NCBI RefSeq assembly: GCF_004216905.1 | Contig: NZ_SGXJ01000004.1 | Coordinates: 372,001-436,000 of the forward strand | Direction of reading: 5' to 3' | DNA length: 64,000 nt | Source: Kribbella sp. VKM Ac-2569 | GTDB taxonomy: Bacteria > Actinomycetota > Actinomycetes > Propionibacteriales > Kribbellaceae | Part shown: piece by piece, positions 57,739 through 64,000 of the stretch | Layout of the letters: every line of letters begins with the position of its first letter | How positions within the stretch are numbered: the stretch's first letter is position 1 | Notes under the pieces: generated by a model | What the model saw: the letters and a program-made list of their open reading frames with translations, nothing else | The model's database searches: none | What the model was told of the DNA's origin: nothing | Translations under genes and position numbers: made by a program

Positions 57739-57791
57739 CAGGCATCTCCAGTACGGCGGGACGCCCCGGCTGAGCGTCACTCGGCAGAGAC

Positions 57792-57819
57792 GTCGGCGCC
57801 GACCGGGTGCATTTCGACA
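57792..57819 (-). promoter_or_regulatory. ECF42-type promoter driving MFS gene
   Basis: On the minus strand TGTCGA (57819-57814), an 18-base spacer and CGAC (57795-57792) repeat exactly the layout of the promoter on the other strand. It lies 54 bases before the MFS start. Confidence 0.55.
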
Positions 57820-57828
57820 TTCCGGATC

Positions 57829-57856
57829 TGTCGAAGTACGGCGTACTTGCTTCGAC
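57829..57856 (+). promoter_or_regulatory. ECF42-type promoter driving yciI-ECF42 operon
   Basis: TGTCGA (57829-57834), an 18-base spacer and CGAC (57853-57856) match the -35/-10 pattern reported for ECF42 sigma factors. A palindrome AAGTAC-GGC-GTACTT (57834-57848) lies within the spacer and could add a second layer of control. It suggests autoregulation. Confidence 0.6.
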
Positions 57857-57900
57857 GTACCTGTTAACTGGGGGTCACAGCGGCCTCCACTCGGTACAGG

Positions 57901-58272
57901 ATGGTGACTGTGAAGTACATGCTGCTGATCTACAGCAACGCCGAGAGCTGGGCGGGCCTGTCGGCCGAGCAACGCGATGGCCTGTCAGAGGCGCACGAGG
58001 CCCTGTCACGGGAGCTGACCGAGCAGGGCCTGCTGGTCAGTTCGGCCGGTCTGGCCGACCCGATCACCACACGGACCGTTCAGGTGCGTGACGACACCAC
58101 GACCACGACGGACGGGCCGTACGCCGAGGCGAAGGAGCACCTGGCCGGGTTCTACCTGGTGGAGTGCGACGACATCGACCAGGCGATCGGGTACGCGGCC
58201 CGCATGCCTGACGCGGAGTACGTCGCCGTGGAGGTGCGACCGGTCATGGACATGTCTGGGCTGGAGATGTGA
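57901..58272 (+). CDS. YciI/DGPF-domain protein
   Basis: A 123-residue YciI-like protein with MLLIYSNAESWAGLSAEQ and TTTDGPYAEAKEHLAGFYLVECDD (the DGPF motif, here DGPY). It is encoded directly before an ECF42 sigma factor and overlaps it by GTGA. DGPF proteins are the standard genomic partner of ECF42, though they do not seem to act as its anti-sigma factor. Function is unknown. Confidence 0.88.
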   Translation: MVTVKYMLLIYSNAESWAGLSAEQRDGLSEAHEALSRELTEQGLLVSSAGLADPITTRTVQVRDDTTTTTDGPYAEAKEHLAGFYLVECDDIDQAIGYAARMPDAEYVAVEVRPVMDMSGLEM

Positions 58273-59495
58273 CTAGCTTCGAACTGCTGCTGCGGGAACA
58301 GACGCCGCAGGTGCTCAGCGCGCTGGTCCGCCACTACGGTCACTTCGACCTGGCCGAGGAAGCGGTCCAGGAGGCTCTGCTCGCGGCCGCGCAGCAGTGG
58401 CCGACGGAGGGCGTGCCGGACAACCCGCGTGGCTGGCTGATCCGCGTCGGGTCGCGGCGGCTCACCGATCTGCTTCGGAGTGAGTCCGCCAGGCGGAGGC
58501 GTGAGGAGAACGCGGCACAGCTTGCCACTCCGGAGGAGTTCGTCTCGTCAAGCCCGGAGATCGACGACCCGGGTGGCAGAGACGACACACTGACGCTGCT
58601 GTTCCTCTGCTGCCATCCGGCGTTGTCGGCGGCGTCGCAGATCGCACTGACGCTGCGTGCGGTCGGTGGTCTCACCACCGCGCAGATCGCGGCCGCGTTC
58701 CTGGTGCCGGAGGCAACCATGGCGCAGCGGATCAGCCGGGCGAAGCGGAGCATCAAGCAGGCGGGGAGTTCGTTCGAGATGCCGCCGGAGGCGGAGCGGG
58801 ACGAGCGGATGGGCGCCGTACTGCATGTGCTCTACCTGATCTTCAACGAGGGCTACACGGCGTCGTCCGGTACGTCGCTGCACAGTGCCGAGCTGACGAC
58901 CGAGGCGATCCGACTGGTGCGCGGTGTGCGGAAGCTGTTGCCGGACGACGGTGAAGTGGCGGGTCTGCTGGCGCTGATGCTGCTGACCGACGCGCGGCGG
59001 GCGGCACGGACCGGTGCGGACGGGACGCTGATCCCGCTGGCCGAGCAGGACCGCTCCAAGTGGAACCGGGCCGCCATCGTCGAGGGGGAGGCGATGGTGA
59101 GCGATGCGCTGTCGCGGACGCAGTTGGGGCCGTACCAGGTACAGGCGGCGATCGCTGCGGTACATGACACGGCAGAGCGTGCTGACGACACGGACTGGCG
59201 GCAGATCGTCGCGCTGTACGACGTACTCGAGCAACTGGTCGACAACCCGATGGTGAAGCTCAACCACGCGGTGGCGGTGGGGATGGCGGTCGGCCCGAAG
59301 GAGGGGCTCGCCATACTCGAGCCACTCGAGTCGGACGACCGCATGAACCACCGGCTCGAGGCTGTCCGTGCGCATCTGCTCGAGATGTCCGGTGACGCGG
59401 CCGCTGCGCGGGAGAGCTACCTACTGGCAGCCCGCCGTACGACGAGCATGCCGGAGCGGACCTACCTGCAGTCGAAGGCGGACCGGCTGACCTGA
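58269..59495 (+). CDS. ECF42-group sigma factor with TPR-like C-terminal extension
   Basis: A 408-residue sigma factor. Region 2 is at about 1-75 (FELLLREQTPQVLSALVRHYGHFDLAEEAVQEALLAAAQQW), and region 4 lies at about 110-165 (FLCCHPALSAASQIALTLRAVGGLTTAQIAAAFLVPEATMAQRISRAKRSI). The long C-terminal part (DUF6596 then TPR-like helices; LYLIFNEGYTASSGTSLHSAELTTEAIRLVRG and NHAVAVGMAVGPKEGLAILEPLE) is the mark of ECF42 and replaces an anti-sigma factor as the regulatory module. The GTG start overlaps the yciI stop. Confidence 0.92.
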   Translation: MTSFELLLREQTPQVLSALVRHYGHFDLAEEAVQEALLAAAQQWPTEGVPDNPRGWLIRVGSRRLTDLLRSESARRRREENAAQLATPEEFVSSSPEIDDPGGRDDTLTLLFLCCHPALSAASQIALTLRAVGGLTTAQIAAAFLVPEATMAQRISRAKRSIKQAGSSFEMPPEAERDERMGAVLHVLYLIFNEGYTASSGTSLHSAELTTEAIRLVRGVRKLLPDDGEVAGLLALMLLTDARRAARTGADGTLIPLAEQDRSKWNRAAIVEGEAMVSDALSRTQLGPYQVQAAIAAVHDTAERADDTDWRQIVALYDVLEQLVDNPMVKLNHAVAVGMAVGPKEGLAILEPLESDDRMNHRLEAVRAHLLEMSGDAAAARESYLLAARRTTSMPERTYLQSKADRLT

Positions 59496-59514
59496 GGTCG
59501 CGTAGGTTGGATGT

Positions 59515-60180
59515 GTGGATCTCACCAGGGCCTCACTCCTCCGGGAGATGCTGAGCGGCACCGAACTGGGTAGCAGGACCACGCAGTTCGGTTATGCGCT
59601 GCGACGCTTCACCACCAGGCGCAGCGGGCTCATGCTGTTCGGACCGGTCGACGACGAGCCCTGGCACCTGACCGCACACCTGGACGACGAGCTGCACCGG
59701 GCGGGCGTCGAGGACCTGCGGCCGTCGCTGGTCCGCTGGGCGCCGCCGCCGGGCGCACCCCCGCACCTGTCGATCGGCCTCGATCGCTTGCGCGACGCAG
59801 GTCGTGGTGAGTCGTTGCTGGTCGTTGCTGAGGACGCACCCGCCGACAGGCTGCTGGAACGGATCAGCGACGTACGGCGACGCGGTACGACGATCTTCAG
59901 CATCGGAAACGGTGACAACGAACTGACGTCGCTCAGCCACGAGACGCTCGTACCCGAACTGCTCGTGCCTGACGGCTTCGGGTGGACGAGTCGATCGCTC
60001 GAGTACGAATACGACGAGCCGCAGTCGGCGCTGACCGAGGTGGACTCGCAGACCGACGAGAGCTTCGAGACGGCGCAGCACCTGGTCAGCCTCGCCGCCG
60101 CAGACGAAGAGGCCGGCCGCTCCGGGTGGCGCCGCCGGCTACGCAACGCCATCGAAAGGCTGAGTGGCGAGCCCGCCTGA
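59515..60180 (+). CDS. Hypothetical protein
   Basis: A 221-residue protein of unknown family. It is soluble, starts VDLTRASLLREMLSGTELG and contains ESLLVVAEDAPADRLLERISDVRRRGTTIFSIGNGDNEL, which looks like a beta-alpha-beta nucleotide- or regulator-type fold; the C-terminal ~60 residues are acidic then basic. It follows the ECF42 gene by 19 bases on the same strand, so it may belong to that operon. GTG 59515 is the likely start. Confidence 0.65.
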   Translation: MDLTRASLLREMLSGTELGSRTTQFGYALRRFTTRRSGLMLFGPVDDEPWHLTAHLDDELHRAGVEDLRPSLVRWAPPPGAPPHLSIGLDRLRDAGRGESLLVVAEDAPADRLLERISDVRRRGTTIFSIGNGDNELTSLSHETLVPELLVPDGFGWTSRSLEYEYDEPQSALTEVDSQTDESFETAQHLVSLAAADEEAGRSGWRRRLRNAIERLSGEPA

Positions 60181-60269
60181 CCGAGCAGCACGCCGCGCAG
60201 CCCGGTTGATGCCATGCCGACCTCACCTTCAAGGAATGGCCGCTTGAAGGGTGAGGAACCGGGTGTGGA

Positions 60270-62035
60270 TCAGAAGGGTGGTGGGTCGCCTGGGGACCGG
60301 CTCACAGAGTTGGGCGTGCTGGCGTGTGGGGTGATGGGACCGCGGGCTGGCGGAACGGTGGTGTACCGGTGACCGGTGGGGGCGGTGAGAGTCACCGAGC
60401 CGTCGGGGTTTGCGGTGCTCTTCCAGCCCCAGGCCGGGGTGTCCTTCACAACGTGGTGGTACTCGCAGTAGGGCACCAGCCCGGTCAAGCTTGTCCGGCC
60501 GGATTGCCTGAAAGGTGTGGCGTGGTCCCGGTCGCATTCGCGTGAGGCGCGATTGCAGCCAGGCCAGGCGCAGACCGGATGACGCGCCAACAGCGTCTCG
60601 GTGACCAACGCGCCAGGATCATGGCGGTGAGTAGAAGCCTCGAGCACGCTGCCATTGACGGGGTCGGTGAGGAGTCGTCGCCAGGTGCCGTCACCCGCGA
60701 TCCGGCGGGCCATTTCCGCCGGAACAGGTCCGTACCCGCTCAGGTCGCAGGGGTCATCGTCCACCCCGAGGAGGGTGGTTATCGGAATCAGAACCTCGAT
60801 GTGGGGCCGTCGTCGGTGATGGTCAGGTAACCGGCGGCCGAGCCAGTCGAGGCCGTTGTGCAGCATGTGCTCGAACACGTCAGCCACGACGTCGGCTCGC
60901 CGCTGCTCAGCGGTCCGCTCGTCCCTGATCCGCCCACCCGACGTCACACCGGCCGCGGTAGTGGCTTCGGTGGTCGTGGCTTCGCTGGTGGTGTGCGCGG
61001 CCGTTCCGGTGTCTGCGGCTGCGGGCGCTCCGGCCCTGGTGTGGTCGCTGTCGTAGCCGTCGGCAGTGCCCTGAGGGGCGTCGCTGGGGAGGGGGTGCCG
61101 CGTTTGGCGAGGTCGGCCATGGCTTGGATGACGACCCACATCTGCTGGATCTTGTCGGCGGTGTGCACGACCCACAGCCCGGCCATGCCATCGGCCAGCG
61201 GGACGATCTTGCAGGTGCGTTCGGTGACGGCGGCGCGGTGCCGTTCCGTGGTGTCGTGGGTGGTGTGTTTGGCGACCTGGCGGCGCAGTGATGCGTTGAG
61301 GTTGGCGTGGGTTTGGCCTGGGGCGCGGCGCAGCACGTGTGCTTCGACGGCTCGCGCGGCGGTGTCGGGGAGGGTGCGGGTGGCCTCAGAGATGGCGAGT
61401 GCCTTGGCGAAGCTCAGGGCGCCGCAACGCAGCGCGGTGTGGGTGGCCGGCAGCGTCCCGGTCAGGTGGAGTGCCGTGTCGATGTGCCGGGCCGCGGTGT
61501 CAGTGGACAGTCGCAGTGCGGCGCCGACTTCGGCGGCCCAGGATCGTTCCGGATCGACAGGCCGCCCGGAGGAGTCGATCTGGGTGGGGCGGGGGATCTC
61601 GGTGGCTTGGGCCTTGCGTTGGCGGTGGAACGAGGCCATCGCGGAGGTTTTGATGGCCGCCGCCCAGGCCTCCATCCGCGCTGCGGCCTTCATCGCCTCG
61701 ATCAGCGCGATCGGCGACTCGCACTGTGGCCGCAGCTCCTCCAACGCCGCCGCCAACTCGGCACCCGGCGGCAGGAACACCCACGCCGGTGCCTTCCGGC
61801 GCAGCATCTCCCGCTCGGCCTCGTCCTGCTCCACCCCAGCCCACAGCTCCCATTCGAGCCCGTCTACGCGCGACATCGGCGGCAGGTCGTCGTACCAGTC
61901 TTCCTCGCCCAGGTAGCGCGGAGGGCGTGGGTCCGCGTGGTCGGGCAGGTCATCCGGCGGCATCAGTGCCCAGGCAGCCTCGATTCCGGCGAGTGTTCGC
62001 TCGCCGGGAGGCTGTGCCGTCCCCATCGCCGTCAT
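60270..62035 (-). pseudogene. 13E12/DUF222 HNH endonuclease gene with frameshift
   Basis: The first frame (62035 to 60944) encodes the DUF222 N-terminal domain (SWAAEVGAALRLSTDTAARHID; LRCGALSFAKALAISEATRTL; GLWVVHTADKIQQMWVVIQAMADLAKRGT). The HNH part lies in another frame (TAEQRRADVVADVFEHMLHNG; HPVCAWPGCNRASRECDRDHATPF; YCEYHHVVK) down to 60270. The switch is -1 and occurs at a run of Gs on the plus strand, 61086-61095 (GGGGA GGGGG; C-runs in the coding sense). One missing C in the shorter run would restore a continuous ~588-residue protein. This is either a true frameshift, a sequencing error in a homopolymer, or a programmed shift. An SOS box precedes it, as for mycobacterial 13E12 genes. 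Confidence 0.82.
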
Positions 62036-62047
62036 GGATCTATATTA

Positions 62048-62059
62048 GAACATCTGTTC
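62048..62059. promoter_or_regulatory. SOS box (LexA site) of the HNH gene
   Basis: GAAC-ATCT-GTTC with flanking A and GA, 13 bases upstream of the HNH gene start. On the coding strand it is followed by TCTAATATAG, a good -10 candidate (TAATAT). LexA control of 13E12 genes is documented in Mycobacterium. Confidence 0.8.
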
Positions 62060-62099
62060 GATTGAGACAAACCGCGACGCCACCCTGAGGTGTGATGTC

Positions 62100-62166
62100 T
62101 CAGGACATCGGTGACGATTCTGCATCAGGACATCGGTGACTATGGATGTGTCAGGACTTCGGTGAC
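62100..62166. repeat. Three direct repeats TCAGGACWTCGGTGAC, IS-end-like
   Basis: Copies start at 62100, 62125 and 62151 with spacing 25-26. Repeats of this sequence (on the other strand GTCACCGATGTCCTGA) form the ends of some actinobacterial IS481-like elements, whose transposases stop within them. No transposase frame of useful length is present, so this would be a relic. The rest of 62167-62440 shows no gene; RBS GGGAGGG precedes the next gene. Confidence 0.5.
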
Positions 62167-62440
62167 GTTTCGGCCTGGTTTGGGCGCGGTCCACCGGGTC
62201 CGCCGTTGCCGATGTAGGTCGTGCCCCTGGGTGCATCGGGCGGCCAAGCTCATCCTTTAGGGCCTCTTCATGCCGCTCCGAGGGGTGGTCGGGGGTAGCG
62301 TGCGGTGGGGGCGCTGCAAGGCGATCGTCCGTGCTAAATTCATGCGAAAGCGCGAGCTTAGTCTCTAGTCGGGGCGCAACGGCGCAAGACGCCGAAAGGG
62401 CAAGGCCCACCTATTCCAGCTCAACGCTGGGAGGGACGCC

Positions 62441-62971
62441 ATGCCCATACTCGAAACGTACAAGAAGCAGGCCAAGCAACTCCTGCGCTGGCACCGCGAC
62501 CGCAACTACTCGGTCGGTGGCCGCATCCGCCAGCTGCCGCGATACCACGATGTGACGGATCACGAATCGCTCGCGCTGAACTTCAAGCTTACGGAGGCGC
62601 AGGAGATCATTGCGCTCGAGGCGGGCTACGGCAGTTGGGCCGCGCTGAGGGCGGCCGCCGAGTTCTACCGCGATCGCCTCGGGCTCCGTGTCGACTTTCT
62701 GCACGGGCATCCGCCGTTCTATGGCTCGGTGTCGCGTGCCTGCGCTGCCTTGCACTTGCGGTTCGTGCATGAGCCGGTGCTCGCTGCAGACACCGCGCGC
62801 GAGGAAGGGCTCATCATGGCCTTCATCGAAGCTCGAAACGTCAAAGAGTTGTACGCGGAGTATCTCGCGGCAGGCGTGGAGCTAGCCCAGAAGCTCACCA
62901 AGCATGCCTGGGGCGGCACGGACCTCACCGTGCGCCAGCTAGACGGCAACACAGTCGCCTTCGTCGGCTGA
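62441..62971 (+). CDS. Shortened VOC-family protein with helical N-terminus
   Basis: A 176-residue protein. The N-terminal segment (MPILETYKKQAKQLLRWHRD; KLTEAQEIIALEAGYGSWAALRAAA, about 1-71) is a helical module often fused to glyoxalase/VOC domains in proteobacteria and actinobacteria. The VOC part starts abruptly at EFYRDRLGLRVDFLHGHPPFYGSV, without the usual first strand and linker (about 30 residues). SRACAALHLRFVHEP and WGGTDLTVRQLDGNTVAFVG complete it. It may be a functional short form or an internal deletion. ATG 62441 follows GGGAGGG. Confidence 0.75.
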   Translation: MPILETYKKQAKQLLRWHRDRNYSVGGRIRQLPRYHDVTDHESLALNFKLTEAQEIIALEAGYGSWAALRAAAEFYRDRLGLRVDFLHGHPPFYGSVSRACAALHLRFVHEPVLAADTAREEGLIMAFIEARNVKELYAEYLAAGVELAQKLTKHAWGGTDLTVRQLDGNTVAFVG

Positions 62972-63099
62972 ACGAAAGCCGCAAGCCGAGTCGGTTGCCT
63001 GACACCGGCATCGCCGCGACCCGGCGATCCCGTTCGTTGAATGCGACCGGCCCTCGCACTCGGAGCAGTCAAGATCCAACCGGCTAGGAGAAGCACAGT

Positions 63100-64000
63100 A
63101 TGGCTGTGACAAAGGACGGGCATCCGACGCAGGAGTTGCACACGCTGATTGCGTCGGCACTAGGCAAAGAGCCGATTGACTGGCATCGACCGCACACCGG
63201 GCTGTCGGCCGCGTCCTTCGTGGTTGGCTTTGCTGACGGCTCGAGCGCCTTCGTTAAGGCTGCGGTCGATGACCAGGGAGCGAAAGGGCTCCGTACAGAG
63301 CATGAGATCGTCTCCAGTATCGATAGCGACCTGGTCGCTCGGGAGCTGGCCTGGCTCGAGGACGGAGATCGCCCGGTCCTCGTGATGGAGGACCTGCGTG
63401 CTGCGCATTGGCCGGCCGACCATGACCCGGTGACGTGGAAGCCCGGTCAGTTCGATCTCCTGTTCGCGGCACTGCGGCGGGTCGGTGAGCTGCCCCCGCC
63501 GGCATCCCTTCCGTCAGCCCGGGACGGATTCCGGCCGCAGTGGCCGTTGATCGAGCGCGAGGCGGATGACTTCCTGGCGCTCGGCCTGTGCAGCGAGGCC
63601 TGGTTCAGCGCTGCGCTCGATGGACTGGTGGAAGCGGAGGGCAACGTCCCAGTCGGGGGTGATGCGCTGGTGCACAACGACGTCCGGAGCGACAATCTGT
63701 GTTTCGTCGGTCGACGCGTGGTGCTGGTGGACTGGGCCCAGGCCATTCGTGGGAATCCGCAGCAGGACCTCGCTTCGGCACTCGCTACGTTGCCACTCGA
63801 AGGCGGCCCGGATCCGTTCGACGTACTACCTGAAGGAGGGCCTTGGGCGGCCCACATCGCCGGTCAGTGCGCTCGCCGGGCCGCTCACGAGACGCAGGCT
63901 CCGCAGTGGCTCCGCGTGGTCTTTCAACGTATCGCCGTGATCTGCCTCAGCTGGGCATCCCGCTCGCTCGACTTGCCACCTTGGACCGGAGCCCGCTGGA
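63100..64000 (+). CDS. APH-family phosphotransferase, cut by window edge
   Basis: The frame runs 300 codons to the right edge without a stop. Catalytic loop VHNDVRSDN (Asp194, Asn199), metal Asp211 in VLVDWAQAI, and an N-lobe lysine in AFVKAAVDD identify a kinase-like phosphotransferase of the APH/choline kinase family. VLVMEDLRAAHWP is the hinge region. ATG 63100 has AGGAG nine bases upstream. The substrate is unknown; the missing C-terminus should be short, since the usual length is about 300-330. Confidence 0.82.
   Translation, partial: MAVTKDGHPTQELHTLIASALGKEPIDWHRPHTGLSAASFVVGFADGSSAFVKAAVDDQGAKGLRTEHEIVSSIDSDLVARELAWLEDGDRPVLVMEDLRAAHWPADHDPVTWKPGQFDLLFAALRRVGELPPPASLPSARDGFRPQWPLIEREADDFLALGLCSEAWFSAALDGLVEAEGNVPVGGDALVHNDVRSDNLCFVGRRVVLVDWAQAIRGNPQQDLASALATLPLEGGPDPFDVLPEGGPWAAHIAGQCARRAAHETQAPQWLRVVFQRIAVICLSWASRSLDLPPWTGARW

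Noticed and set aside
62177..62410. Transposase C-terminal fragment on the minus strand
   Set aside because: Only about 30 codons stay open in the frame that ends in the repeat, so a coding call is not justified.

Overview
The window is high-GC actinobacterial DNA with short intergenic gaps and many ATGA/GTGA overlaps. A WhiB-like protein, the proteasome activator Bpa, DUF3152, an MptB-like GT-C mannosyltransferase, a 13E12/DUF222 HNH gene under an SOS box, and ECF41 and ECF42 sigma factors all point to Actinomycetota. The overall style fits Kribbella or a close Propionibacteriales relative. That placement is inferred from gene content only.

Layout. 1-5.1 kb: tail of an MFS pump, a RelA/SpoT-domain enzyme divergent from an AAA ATPase across a perfect 22-bp palindrome, and envelope or unknown proteins. 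5.1-9.2 kb: TPP riboswitch with a CytX-type permease, a flavodoxin-like protein, a methyltransferase, and an ECF sigma/Ogt pair. 9.25-13.9 kb: a five-gene organosulfur operon (flavin reductase, ABC transporter, FMN monooxygenase) preceded by a cysteine-type leader peptide. 13.9-26 kb: oxidoreductase, glycerophosphodiesterase, RsbW-like kinase, SEC-C protein, arginine deiminase, two mannosyltransferase-type enzymes, larBC, and a PAP2/DAG-kinase fusion. 26-37 kb: serS and HAD phosphatases, a WhiB-like regulator, bpa, a TetR/VOC pair, MobA-like, nitrilase and CobC-like enzymes.

37.3-40.1 kb holds the most unusual cluster. A 158-residue Gly/Ala/Asp repeat protein is translationally coupled (GTGA) to a JmjC-type cupin dioxygenase and followed by a thioredoxin-like ferredoxin (sucrase/ferredoxin-like). 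It looks like a peptide substrate with a modifying oxygenase and possible electron donor, but the function is inferred.

40.1-49.4 kb: hexapeptide protein, an orphan SOS box, two MFS pumps behind a leader peptide with competing hairpins, tRNA-Ser(TGA), small accessory genes, and trpD behind a tandem-Trp leader. 49.4-60.2 kb: ECF41 sigma factor with a matching promoter upstream, FAD oxidase, LAS-type peptidase, TetR/SnoaL pair, a large palindrome, and an ECF42 sigma/YciI operon sharing a divergent promoter region with an MFS pump. 60.2-64 kb: a frameshifted 13E12 HNH gene with an SOS box, insertion-sequence-like repeats, a shortened VOC protein, and an APH-like gene cut by the right edge.

Regulation stands out. 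Three leader peptides (Cys, Trp, and one before MFS pumps), one riboswitch, two SOS boxes, several palindromic operators, and ECF41/ECF42-type promoters can be read directly from the sequence.
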